In this document: piece by piece, positions 12,991 through 22,447 of the stretch
Numbering within the stretch: position 1 is the stretch's first letter
Layout: each line of letters starts with the position of its first letter
Notes under the pieces: model-generated
The model's database searches: none
Told to the model about the DNA's origin: nothing
The model's input: only the letters and a program-made list of their open reading frames with translations
NCBI GenBank assembly: GCA_027452005.1
Contig: DAIDHF010000021.1
Location: forward strand, 1 to 48,173
Reading direction: 5' to 3'
Source: Acidimicrobiales bacterium
GTDB lineage: Bacteria; Actinomycetota; Acidimicrobiia; Acidimicrobiales; JAKAVM01
DNA: 48,173 nucleotides
Made by a program: the position numbers and the translations under genes

Positions 12991-15900
12991 TTGGAGACTT
13001 TCTTCTGTGACCCTATTGCCCGTTGGTTTGACCAAAAATATCCCGAGGGACCTTCGGACCCACAGCGACTAGGCTGGCCAGCAATAAGGTCCGGGCAAGA
13101 CGTCCTAATCTCGGCCCCTACCGGGACCGGAAAGACCTTGACCGGGTTCCTCGTGGCACTAGACCGTATATATAGGGCCAAGTTGGCTGGGCAAAGCCGA
13201 GTTACGACCGCAGACCGCCAACCAACCCGGGTGCTTTACGTGTCCCCCCTCAAGGCCCTGGCCGTCGACATCGAGGTAAACCTCATGGGACCACTTCGCG
13301 AGATTGCCGAGATTGCCCGGGAGTTAGGTCAAGTTGAACCCGACATCAAGGTGGGAGTTAGGTCAGGTGATACCAGCCCGGCCCAGCGCGCGGCAATGGT
13401 CAAGAGTCCACCAGATATCTTGATCACCACCCCAGAGAGTCTCTACCTAATGCTCACGGCGGCCAAGGGCCGAGAGACCCTCCGAGGGGTTGAGACCGTT
13501 ATAGTCGACGAGATTCACGCCCTAGCCCGAGATAAACGGGGAGCCCATCTGGCCCTGTCCCTAGCTCGATTAGATCGGCTCGTAAAAGGGAGCCCGGTCC
13601 AAAAGATCGGGCTTTCTGCCACCCAGAAACCCGTTGAGGACATTGCCAAGTTCCTGGTGGGATCCAGAGAGCTACCTGTCATCGTGGAATGTGGCTACCA
13701 CAAGAGTCTGAATGTCCGTCTTGAACTCCCCCAGCTAGAGCTAGGTCCCATCTTCACAGAGCAACACCTGGTTGAGACCCTAAAATCTCTGGAGGCACTC
13801 ATTGACCGCCACCACACGACCTTGATCTTTGTGAACACTCGGAGAATGGCGGAAAGACTCGCCCACCGACTCTCGGAACTCATCTGTGAATCTAAGGAAG
13901 ATCAAGTCCTAGGTCACGAGAACGGACACGAAAAACCCGGCACGAATCGCACCATTGATTCGCGCAGTTCCTCTGGGGCCACGGTGGCTGCCCACCACGG
14001 ATCTCTCTCCAAAGAACGTAGGCAACTAGTGGAGTCCAACCTGAGATCTGGCAAGCTCAAGGCACTGGTTGCAACCGCGTCTCTGGAACTGGGGATTGAC
14101 ATTGGCCCGGTAGACCTGGTTTGCCAGGTTGGATCTCCCAGGTCAATTGCCACGTTCCTCCAAAGAGTAGGTCGGTCAAATCACCGCCTCTCTGGAACAC
14201 CCAGGGCAGTGTTATTCCCGACCACCCTAGACGAGTTGGTCGAGTGCACCGCACTTGCCTTCTCGCTCTCAAGGGGACTGTTAGACTCAATCGAGATTCC
14301 CCGGGCCCCTCTTGACATCTTGGCCCAGCAGATAGTCGCAGAGGTTTCTAGCTGTGCCCCGGACCCGACAAGTCCCGGATACCCACAAGATGACCTCTTT
14401 GAACTGGTCCGCCAGACCTTTTCTTATGCAAACTTGTCCAGAGAGGACTTTGACCGGGTGGTCGATATGCTAAGCGACGGTATCCCCACAGGTCGAGGCC
14501 AACGCGGGGCCCACCTACATCGTGACTCGATAAACCAAGTCTTGAGGGGACGAAAGGGGGCCAGGTTGCACGCCCTGACCAACCCGGGCGCTATTCCGGA
14601 ATCGGGGGACTACCGGGTTGTCCTAGACGGCGACGATACCTTCCTGGGATCCATCAACGAGGACTTTGCGATTGAGTCTATGGTAGGAGACGTCTTCTTG
14701 TTGGGTACCCACTCGTGGCGCATAACCCAGGTCACAAACGGTCAAGTAAGAGTGGTGGACGGAAACGGGGCCCATCCCAATCTGCCGTTCTGGCTTGGGG
14801 AGGCCCCGGCGCGAACCCGTGAACTATCTGAGGTAGTCAGCGACCTCCGGCAGGGTTACGAGAGCCTGGCTAAATCCCCGGATATGCCCACCGGGTCAAT
14901 GGAGCCCGCGAGTGGTGAGTCCCCTAGCCACGAAAACTCCACGACCCTGGCCTGGATTACCGAGAAATACGGCCTAGAACCATACGCGGCCCAACAGCTC
15001 GACAGGTACCTGGGTACGGGTCTCGCCCAACTTGGTGCCCTGGGAACAAAGGACCGGCTTGTACTGGAGAGATTTTTTGACGAAACGGGAGGAATGCAGT
15101 TGGTCGTCCACTGCCCGTTAGGTGGGCGCGTCAACCGGGCCCTCGGTCTGGCCCTGCGCAAGAGGTTTTGTGTGACCTTTGACTTCGAGTTGCAAGCCGC
15201 AGCCAACGACGACTGCGTGGTGTTGTCACTGGGTCCCCAGCACTCCTTTCCCCTGTCTCGGGTTCCACGACTTCTCAATTCAAACACGGTTCGTCAAGTC
15301 TTGATTCAGGCCGTCCTCTTGTCACCCATGTTTGCCACTAGGTGGCGCTGGAATCTGACCCGCTCACTAATCGTGTTACGCAACCGGGTGAGTTCGCCCA
15401 ATCCGCTTCCCCTGCAACGGTTGGAGTCCAACGATTTGATGGCGTCGGTTTTCCCTGCCCTGGCAGCCTGTCAAGAAAACACCCCTGGTGGGCCAATTGA
15501 GATTCCAGACCATGTATTGGTTAGACAGACCATACACGACTGCCTGACCGAGGCCATGGACGTCGATTCCCTTGAGAAACTGGTATCTGACCTGGAGAAC
15601 GGGGCCCTGAAAACCGTGTTTGTTGACGCGAGTGAACCCTCGGTCCTCTCCCAGGAGATCTTGGGCTCGCGTCCCTACACGTTCCTAGATGATGCCCCAC
15701 TGGAAGAGCGGCGAACGCGTTTGGTGAGCCAACCAGGTACCCTCGACCGCCCAGGATATAGAGTCCCCCCGGTTCAGGCAATCGACATGTCAGACATCTC
15801 AACCCAGGTCCTAGAGTTGGTCGAACGAGCCGTAAGTCCCAATCCCGAGGGTCCCGAGGAGTTACATGACCTCATGCTAAGAGCCTTCCTGGTCAAGAGT

Positions 15901-17472
15901 CGACCCGAGTGGACCGGTTGGTTCGACCAGCTGGCCTCAACCGGACGTGCAATAGAACTGGCCGAGGAGGTAGACGGCGAACTAGTCAAGCACTGGGTTG
16001 CCACCGAAAGGGTCGAAACCGTAAAAGCTGGTCTATACGGCACTAACGAAGACTCCCTAGCACCAGTTCTCCGCGGGATCCTAGAGTACCGTCTCCCGGT
16101 TACCCTAGATGAACTTGCTAGGACAATCCCGGTTTCACGCGCCGCGATCACGACTGCCATGGCTCAACTTGAGTCTGAAGGATTTGCAATGGCCCTCGGT
16201 GAGAGGTGGGCCTCACGAGGAGTATGCGCACGAATTCGACGCGTTACTTCTGAGACCAAATCGACTAGGAAATCAATTGCATTTCCAACCCGGACCAAGT
16301 TCGAGTACCTGAGATTCTTATTGGACTTCCAGCACCTGGGAAAGTCAAGTTCGCTGACCGGAAGGGTCGGGCTGACCGAGGTAATTGGACAGCTCCAAGG
16401 ATGCCACGCACCAGTTAGCTCGTGGGAAGATGTAATCTTTCCGGCCCTTATAAGGGACTACAAGAGGGAACTCTTGGACCACCTGTGCCTGTCGGGGACC
16501 GTGTCGTGGGCTCGGCTGGGAGGACCACAGCCCGGGATCGATCAGGCTCGCGGGCATCGGGCATCGGCGGGTTCGAAAGCCACCCCGATCACGTTTTTTC
16601 TGCGCCAAGACTACCCTTGGCTGGCAGCCTCCATGTCGCACTCACAACTAGGATTTCCGGGCTTTCAAGACCGGGGTCAACTACAAGATATCTACGGCCC
16701 CGAACAAGATCAGGAGACCGATCACGCTAACTATCTCGTCGGGAGCGCTCGAGAGATCTTCGACCTCCTCACCCAATATGGGGCCATGTTTTACTCAGAC
16801 CTAGTAGAAGTCTCACGACGACTTCCCGAGGACATCGATAAGGGTCTCTGGGAACTCCTGGCTTCCAGCCTAATCACCTCCGACAGCTTTGAATCGGTAC
16901 GGGCGCTTCTAGGAGGTCGATCCCGACACCACCGCTACCATCGTGGAAGGCAACTCCCCACAACACCCTGGGCTAGGAACCATCTCGAGACAAACTTTCA
17001 ACAGGGCCGTTGGACTCTAGTTCAAAAGTCCCCTTTGGTTGCCTTGAGCACACTACAGAGAGGGGCACATCAACGCGAAAGTATCACAACAGAGGATTTG
17101 GATACCTTGTCAGAAAGAGTAGCCGAGGCTATTTTGGTCCGATGGGGTATCTTTTTCTATGATATCTGGAACGTTGAGAACTTTAGAATCCCCTGGAAAG
17201 CCATGATTTCAGCGTTTAGGCGACTTGAGTTAAGGGGGGTTGTAGTTGGAGGAAGATTTGTTTCTGGAGTTCGTGGTGAGCAGTTCGCGCTTCCCCGTGC
17301 ACTAGAATACTTTTCATCAATATCGTCATACCCAGATACTTACGAATTTTCTGGCCACATTGCCGATTTCCCGTGGTTGAGGAGGTTTTGTCAGGTGACC
17401 AACTTGAACTACACTGATCGCAACATATTGTCCAGACAAGATACTCTAGGATCGGCGATAGCTAGTAAGTAA
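12991..17472 (+). CDS. lhr: Long-form Lhr superfamily 2 helicase
   Basis: At 1493 residues this has the full length of actinobacterial Lhr, an ATP-dependent 3'-to-5' DNA (and RNA:DNA) translocase linked to DNA repair. Motifs: GWPAI Q-motif region (28-32), Walker A SAPTGTGKT (41-49), TTPES, DEIH box IVDEIHALARDKRGAH (171-186), SAT motif LSATQKP (208-214), and motif VI LQRVGRSNHR (about 390-399). After the RecA pair follow the Lhr winged-helix/domain 4 segment and the long C-terminal region typical of the family. There is an insert of about 35 polar residues near residue 305-335. The start is TTG 12991; ETFFCDPIARWF after it corresponds to the usual family beginning, and there is only a weak AGGG upstream. 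The ClC gene begins at the next base after its stop. Confidence 0.92.
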   Translation: METFFCDPIARWFDQKYPEGPSDPQRLGWPAIRSGQDVLISAPTGTGKTLTGFLVALDRIYRAKLAGQSRVTTADRQPTRVLYVSPLKALAVDIEVNLMGPLREIAEIARELGQVEPDIKVGVRSGDTSPAQRAAMVKSPPDILITTPESLYLMLTAAKGRETLRGVETVIVDEIHALARDKRGAHLALSLARLDRLVKGSPVQKIGLSATQKPVEDIAKFLVGSRELPVIVECGYHKSLNVRLELPQLELGPIFTEQHLVETLKSLEALIDRHHTTLIFVNTRRMAERLAHRLSELICESKEDQVLGHENGHEKPGTNRTIDSRSSSGATVAAHHGSLSKERRQLVESNLRSGKLKALVATASLELGIDIGPVDLVCQVGSPRSIATFLQRVGRSNHRLSGTPRAVLFPTTLDELVECTALAFSLSRGLLDSIEIPRAPLDILAQQIVAEVSSCAPDPTSPGYPQDDLFELVRQTFSYANLSREDFDRVVDMLSDGIPTGRGQRGAHLHRDSINQVLRGRKGARLHALTNPGAIPESGDYRVVLDGDDTFLGSINEDFAIESMVGDVFLLGTHSWRITQVTNGQVRVVDGNGAHPNLPFWLGEAPARTRELSEVVSDLRQGYESLAKSPDMPTGSMEPASGESPSHENSTTLAWITEKYGLEPYAAQQLDRYLGTGLAQLGALGTKDRLVLERFFDETGGMQLVVHCPLGGRVNRALGLALRKRFCVTFDFELQAAANDDCVVLSLGPQHSFPLSRVPRLLNSNTVRQVLIQAVLLSPMFATRWRWNLTRSLIVLRNRVSSPNPLPLQRLESNDLMASVFPALAACQENTPGGPIEIPDHVLVRQTIHDCLTEAMDVDSLEKLVSDLENGALKTVFVDASEPSVLSQEILGSRPYTFLDDAPLEERRTRLVSQPGTLDRPGYRVPPVQAIDMSDISTQVLELVERAVSPNPEGPEELHDLMLRAFLVKSRPEWTGWFDQLASTGRAIELAEEVDGELVKHWVATERVETVKAGLYGTNEDSLAPVLRGILEYRLPVTLDELARTIPVSRAAITTAMAQLESEGFAMALGERWASRGVCARIRRVTSETKSTRKSIAFPTRTKFEYLRFLLDFQHLGKSSSLTGRVGLTEVIGQLQGCHAPVSSWEDVIFPALIRDYKRELLDHLCLSGTVSWARLGGPQPGIDQARGHRASAGSKATPITFFLRQDYPWLAASMSHSQLGFPGFQDRGQLQDIYGPEQDQETDHANYLVGSAREIFDLLTQYGAMFYSDLVEVSRRLPEDIDKGLWELLASSLITSDSFESVRALLGGRSRHHRYHRGRQLPTTPWARNHLETNFQQGRWTLVQKSPLVALSTLQRGAHQRESITTEDLDTLSERVAEAILVRWGIFFYDIWNVENFRIPWKAMISAFRRLELRGVVVGGRFVSGVRGEQFALPRALEYFSSISSYPDTYEFSGHIADFPWLRRFCQVTNLNYTDRNILSRQDTLGSAIASK

Positions 17473-19389
17473 ATGCGTTCAGTTCCCCCAAAACATAACG
17501 ACTTTTTAGAAAAGCTCTCGGACTTCGAACTCGACTGGTCGATTATCAAGATTGTCCTAATCTCGGTGGTTGTTGGTGCGATTAGTTCAGTAGTTGCCCT
17601 GGCGCTACTTGACCTGATTGGCCTGGTTACTAACATCTCGTACTTCGGGACCACAAGCATCACCTTGCTTCCTCCATCTCTCAAGCACGACGGGCTGCTT
17701 TCTATCTTGGTCCCAGCCATCGGCGGGTTAGTCGTCGGGGTCATGGCCCGATATGGAAGTGAACGAATTCGCGGACACGGGATACCTGAAGCCATGGAGA
17801 CCATCTTGGTCAACCAGTCCAATGTAGAACCCAAGTTGGCAATCTTGAAGCCTGTCTCCTCGGCAATCTCCATTGGAACTGGAGGTCCATTTGGAGCCGA
17901 AGGTCCGATCATCATGACGGGTGGTGCCTTTGGGTCGCTGATTGCCCAGCTGTTCAAGTTGTCTGCCATTGAGCGAAGAGCCTTGATGGTTGCCGGAGCG
18001 AGTGCCGGAATGGCCGCCGTGTTTGGCACACCCGTCGCGGCCACCTTGCTGGGAGTTGAGTTGCTAGTCCTAGAGTTGCGCCCTCGAACCATGGTGCCAA
18101 TTGCACTGGCCTCGGCGACGGCCGGGGCGTTTAGAAATTTCTTTGCGAGTCAGCACTTGATAAAACCCTCGCCCCTATTTCCTGTTCCATTTCACCAGTT
18201 ATTTTCCGGGTTAGTAGATAGCCAGGCCGTAATTGTCGGGGTAGCCTGCGGATTGGTCGCCTGGGCTCTGACCCACGCAGTGTTTGGAGCCGAGGACTTA
18301 TTCAAACGGTTACCAATCCACTGGATGTGGTGGCCAGCAATCGGTGGGCTTCTCATTGGAGTTGGGGGCCAAATTGACCCTCGTGCACTTGGGGTTGGAT
18401 ACAACTCAATCGGGGCCTCCCTAGCGGGGCATCTGGCGCTCGACACCCTGGTGGTATTGTTCGTGGTTAAGCTAGCAATATTTGCGGTTGGTCTGGGTTC
18501 TGGTACGAGCGCCGGCGTACTGGCCCCCACGTTGTTAGTCGGGGCCACCTTTGGAGGAGTCCTGGGATCCGTCCTGGTTGGTGGTACGAGTTCGACGTGG
18601 GCGATCCTGGGCATGGGAGCGGTGATGGCCGGATCAATGCGAATCCCATTTACGGCCATAGTGTTTTGCTTTGAACTAACTCACAACATCAACATTATGC
18701 TTCCACTCTTGATTTCATGCACCGTGTCTCACTTGATAAGTGTTCTTATTCTGAAACGATCTATATTGACTGAAAAGATTGCTAGACGAAGTATCCATAC
18801 AGTAAGTGAGTACGGCGTAGATCCACTGGAGGCCTTACTTGCCGAGAATGTCATGGATGCCCATCCTGTAGTTTTCAGGTCGTCTATGACGCTATTTGAA
18901 CTCGTTACCATAGCCAATGCCGACCAAAGGGCCCGAGTACAGCGTCTGTTTCCTGTATTGGATAACGATGATAGTTTCGTTGGTACCATCACCAGGCGCA
19001 CTTTGGAATACTTAACCAGGCATGAAATCAAAGAGCACGGGCAAGGCGACATTGATGGCGTCCGATCGACTCCGCTGGTTGAACGACCCAGTGGTGACCC
19101 CACGAGCATCCTGGCCAGAGATATCATGACAACAGAAGTAGTTACTGTCGAGCCTCACGATACACTAAACAGTGTGGCTGAGCTCATGGCAATCGAACAA
19201 GTCGGGGTGGTTCCAGTAGTCGAGCCAAAGGACGGCTCTAGATTATTAGGGCTCAAGTTGCTGGGTCTGCTAAACGTATACGACCTGCTTACCAAGACCC
19301 AGTCACGCAAGATCAAGGAAGAGCGCTACAAAGAGCGAGTCTTGAATCTGCTAATTCTTCCAACCCAACAAGACCCCGCCGGAAAGTAG
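17473..19389 (+). CDS. ClC-type chloride channel/antiporter with CBS domains
   Basis: A 638-residue membrane protein. The ion-path motifs are RGHGIPEAME (100-109, GSGIP in the family, with His for Ser), GGPFGAEGPI (138-147, with the gating glutamate Glu143) and GSGTSAGVLAPT (342-353). Retention of the gating Glu is compatible with either a gated channel or Cl-/H+ exchange. About ten or more helices fill residues 20-430. Two cytoplasmic CBS domains follow (about 457-515 and 549-610), which may bind nucleotides to control gating. ATG 17473 follows the Lhr TAA without a gap, so translation is probably coupled, though a joint function is not obvious. Confidence 0.9.
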   Translation: MRSVPPKHNDFLEKLSDFELDWSIIKIVLISVVVGAISSVVALALLDLIGLVTNISYFGTTSITLLPPSLKHDGLLSILVPAIGGLVVGVMARYGSERIRGHGIPEAMETILVNQSNVEPKLAILKPVSSAISIGTGGPFGAEGPIIMTGGAFGSLIAQLFKLSAIERRALMVAGASAGMAAVFGTPVAATLLGVELLVLELRPRTMVPIALASATAGAFRNFFASQHLIKPSPLFPVPFHQLFSGLVDSQAVIVGVACGLVAWALTHAVFGAEDLFKRLPIHWMWWPAIGGLLIGVGGQIDPRALGVGYNSIGASLAGHLALDTLVVLFVVKLAIFAVGLGSGTSAGVLAPTLLVGATFGGVLGSVLVGGTSSTWAILGMGAVMAGSMRIPFTAIVFCFELTHNINIMLPLLISCTVSHLISVLILKRSILTEKIARRSIHTVSEYGVDPLEALLAENVMDAHPVVFRSSMTLFELVTIANADQRARVQRLFPVLDNDDSFVGTITRRTLEYLTRHEIKEHGQGDIDGVRSTPLVERPSGDPTSILARDIMTTEVVTVEPHDTLNSVAELMAIEQVGVVPVVEPKDGSRLLGLKLLGLLNVYDLLTKTQSRKIKEERYKERVLNLLILPTQQDPAGK

Positions 19390-19416
19390 CCCAACAACAA
19401 TCGTGACCCTGACCGA

Positions 19417-20724
19417 GTGACCATAATTCGCGCCCCGTTTAGATGGCTGTTCCCGACCTGGGCCAACCCAAGTGTTGACCTGGTCGTGGTTGCCCGGATA
19501 ACCATGAGCGCGTCCCGAGCCCTCGCCGCAATTGTCGTTCCACTTTATTTGGCCCACGTCGGCTACAGCGGGTTGCGCCTGGGGGAACTCTTCTTTTCAG
19601 CCGCTCTGGTCTCGTTGGTCATTTCCACTCTAACCGGCTTTGCCTCAGACCGAATTGGTAGGAAACCCTTTTTGGTTGCGGTACCTCTTTTAGTCACCTT
19701 GGCCGGTGGGCTTTTTGCAGTAACCACGCGCAACTGGATCTTGTTTGCGGCAGCCTCGATTGGAAGCATTGGCAGGGGCGCCGGGGCAGGGGCCGGGCAG
19801 GTTGGTCCATATCAACCGGCCGAATCGGCCTATGTTACCGATAGCGTTGAACCGCGGTGGCGCAATGACATCTTTTCTAGGCTCTCATTTGCGTCCACCT
19901 TTGGGGCCCTCCTAGGAGGTCTCCTAGCCGTGGCCTTGTCGCCGTCTCACGTGACCAGGCTGACGGCATTTTCTGGATACCGATCGAGCTTTATTGCCGT
20001 TGCAATTTCGGCGACCCTGTCATTTGTTCTGGCCCTATTTATAGTTGAATCTCGACCCAACAAGCATGGGAAACAGGTCGAAGGTACTGTGCACTCCAAA
20101 GCCAATGAGACACCCGAAAAACGCTCTAGGTTCTTCCCGAGAAAGTCCAAGTCAGTTCTCCTGAAACTCTGGGTTACCAATTCAGTCAACGGAATGGCTG
20201 TGGGAATGTTCGGCCCCTTTGTAACGTACTGGCTCTACAAGCGCTTTGGTGCAGACACGGCCACGATAGGGATCCTGTATGCCGTTACAAACGTGACCAG
20301 TCTAGGATCGGCCGTAGTTGCCTCTCCACTCGCCCGGAGGTTCAAGTCGGTAAGGACGGTGAGTGTCGTTCGGCTAGTTCAGGCCTTGCTCTTGGTTCCA
20401 TTGGCTCTTGCTCCTACCCTGTGGGTGGCCGGGGCAATCTATGTCGTGCGAATGTTCGCCCAGAGAATCGGGATGCCATTAAGGCAGTCCTTCGTACTTG
20501 CACTGGCTGACCCCGACGAGAGAAGTCGCGTTGCGGCCCTTTCCAACCTACCAGCTCAAGGTGCGGTCGCGGCCAGTCCGTTACTCGCGGGCTATCTCTT
20601 TGACGAGGTATCTCTGAGTCTTCCATTTGTTCTGGGTGGTATACTCCAATTTATAAACTCAGTTATGTATTACTGGTTTTTCAAGGATGTCCAACCAGTT
20701 GACGAACAACCTCAATCTAGATGA
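19417..20724 (+). CDS. Major facilitator superfamily transporter
   Basis: A 435-residue polytopic protein. The loop between helices 2 and 3 has GFASDRIGRKPF, the MFS motif A, and a long polar loop (residues about 212-247, RPNKHGKQVEGTVHS and on) divides the two six-helix halves. A glycine-rich stretch IGRGAGAGAGQVGPYQPAESAYV in the fourth helix region resembles other efflux-type members. GTG 19417 is taken as start. Substrate cannot be told from the sequence. Its TGA overlaps the ATG of the next gene (ATGA at 20721-20724), so the two are translationally coupled. Confidence 0.85.
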   Translation: MTIIRAPFRWLFPTWANPSVDLVVVARITMSASRALAAIVVPLYLAHVGYSGLRLGELFFSAALVSLVISTLTGFASDRIGRKPFLVAVPLLVTLAGGLFAVTTRNWILFAAASIGSIGRGAGAGAGQVGPYQPAESAYVTDSVEPRWRNDIFSRLSFASTFGALLGGLLAVALSPSHVTRLTAFSGYRSSFIAVAISATLSFVLALFIVESRPNKHGKQVEGTVHSKANETPEKRSRFFPRKSKSVLLKLWVTNSVNGMAVGMFGPFVTYWLYKRFGADTATIGILYAVTNVTSLGSAVVASPLARRFKSVRTVSVVRLVQALLLVPLALAPTLWVAGAIYVVRMFAQRIGMPLRQSFVLALADPDERSRVAALSNLPAQGAVAASPLLAGYLFDEVSLSLPFVLGGILQFINSVMYYWFFKDVQPVDEQPQSR

Positions 20725-22430
20725 GTGATCCAACTCCATACGTGGTAGTTGAAAAGCCGACTCGGCTTTCTGAGTCGTTGCTGTGGAGTATCCAAGTTTC
20801 CTACTTTCAAGACAGGGGACTGAATGCATGGGGATCAGGGGAGGTCCCGTATTTGGTCACCACCAGCCCGCTGGTTGCAGACGCGTATGCCAAGATGCTC
20901 CACGGGTTCATGCTGGATTGTGTAGATGGTTGCTATGGGCCCTACGACTCGACAGAGCCAATTTATCTGATAGAGCTAGGAGCCGGGTCTGGCCGACTTG
21001 CTTTCAATACGGTTTCGTCACTATTGGAGCTCGTCAAACAAGACGGACACAAGTTTGTTTACGTAATGACCGATCTGGCTAGTGCCAATATTGAGGCCTG
21101 GCGGAAGCATCCGGGGCTTGCGAACTTTATTCAACAGGACCTAATCGATTTTGCCCGCTTCGACGCGGTATCGGGGACCGAGATAAGTCTAGAACTCTCT
21201 GGGAAGAAACTCTCCCGAGGCACGGTGGTGAATCCCTTGGGGGCACTTGCTACTTACCTATTTGACGTAATCCCCCAAGATCTATATGTGGCTTCCAATG
21301 GGCTCTCCTACGAAGAACTTGTCGCGCTAATTGCCCCAGAAGGTCATCTGGACACAGGCACGGTTGAGTTCTTTAGACAACTACGACTTGTCCCGGTTCG
21401 GGTTGACCCCGGGACTGACCGGTATCTCGATGATGACCTAGATACCGTGTTGGCTCAGACCAGGCAAAAATATGAGAACGGAACTTGGAAGCACGACCGT
21501 CGATTCCTATTTCCTAGTGGAGCCTTGCGGGTTGTAAAGACTCTCGTGAATATTTCAGAAAAACGCCTTGTTCTTCTTCTGGGAGAACGGGCCGATAAGC
21601 TACCCGTGTTGGCCGTGCCGGAAGATTCAACCGGTGTGGCCGATCCAGATTTGGCGGTCCAATTGGGCCTCGATCCAAGTACTCGGCTGTATATTTATCG
21701 AAGCGTTCAGCTACTAGGGATGGGAATTCACGGGGCCTCATTCTCATTACCCGTCGAACTCGAGATACTTGCAAGCCTCCTCCAACTTTGGAGCGCAATA
21801 GTCCTGACCCCTTCAACCCCGCTCTCTCGTATTTCGATTGCCGCGGCCGTCGTGGGTGCACAAAAGCCATCAAGTCATCTGACAAACGCATTCAATATTA
21901 CTGTTGAAGAGTTCCAGGCATCTGAGATGCTCTTTGAGGTCCCATCGTTGAGCATTGAAGACAAGATGAGATTATCTCTTGACGTCCTGATGAGATTGAT
22001 CACCATGTCACACTATGACCTGTACCTTGTTCCAACTCTCCGATCTGCAATCACGGCCCGCTTAGCCGGTGCATCTCCTCAACAGGTTGCGCACGCGGTG
22101 AGCATACTCAAGAGGGCGGCTAACAACTACTACTGCCTGCCTGTTGTGCCGGGATCAACCCCGGGGACGAACTATCCTTTTATCTTCGCGACCCTATTTA
22201 GTGTCGCCGGTGCATTCCCAGAAGCACTTGAGTATGTAGCTAAATCGGAGTCGGACTTTGGATTGAATCCTGCCACTTGTCTCTTGGCGGCCTCGGCACA
22301 CCTTGCCCTCGGGAAATACGAGCTTGCCTTGACCAAGGCGAAAATGGCCCTAGAGCTGAACCCCAATTTCGCGCCCGCGAGGCAGTTTATCCAAGAGTTA
22401 GATCAACTCAGCCCGGATTCAAGGGAGTAA
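20721..22430 (+). CDS. MidA/NDUFAF7-like SAM methyltransferase with C-terminal TPRs
   Basis: The first 380 residues have the MidA (DUF185) arrangement: an N-terminal YFQDRGLNAWGSGEVPYLVTTS segment, the SAM-binding glycine motif IYLIELGAGSGRLAFN (residues about 81-96), VYVMTDLA, and NPLGALATYLFDVIPQDLYV, where the family has a Asp-x-x-Pro switch before its target-binding loop. In mitochondria the relative NDUFAF7 methylates an arginine of complex I. The C-terminal 80 residues are helical repeats (AFPEALEYVAKSE and GKYELALTKAKMALELNPN), two TPR-like units that suggest a protein partner. The gene overlaps the MFS gene by four bases. Substrate unknown. Confidence 0.7.
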   Translation: MSDPTPYVVVEKPTRLSESLLWSIQVSYFQDRGLNAWGSGEVPYLVTTSPLVADAYAKMLHGFMLDCVDGCYGPYDSTEPIYLIELGAGSGRLAFNTVSSLLELVKQDGHKFVYVMTDLASANIEAWRKHPGLANFIQQDLIDFARFDAVSGTEISLELSGKKLSRGTVVNPLGALATYLFDVIPQDLYVASNGLSYEELVALIAPEGHLDTGTVEFFRQLRLVPVRVDPGTDRYLDDDLDTVLAQTRQKYENGTWKHDRRFLFPSGALRVVKTLVNISEKRLVLLLGERADKLPVLAVPEDSTGVADPDLAVQLGLDPSTRLYIYRSVQLLGMGIHGASFSLPVELEILASLLQLWSAIVLTPSTPLSRISIAAAVVGAQKPSSHLTNAFNITVEEFQASEMLFEVPSLSIEDKMRLSLDVLMRLITMSHYDLYLVPTLRSAITARLAGASPQQVAHAVSILKRAANNYYCLPVVPGSTPGTNYPFIFATLFSVAGAFPEALEYVAKSESDFGLNPATCLLAASAHLALGKYELALTKAKMALELNPNFAPARQFIQELDQLSPDSRE

Positions 22431-22447
22431 TCCACCGACTGGACTCA

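Noticed and set aside
13695-16641. Minus-strand open frames within the helicase gene
   Set aside because: All are shadows of a continuous 1493-codon gene with helicase motifs.
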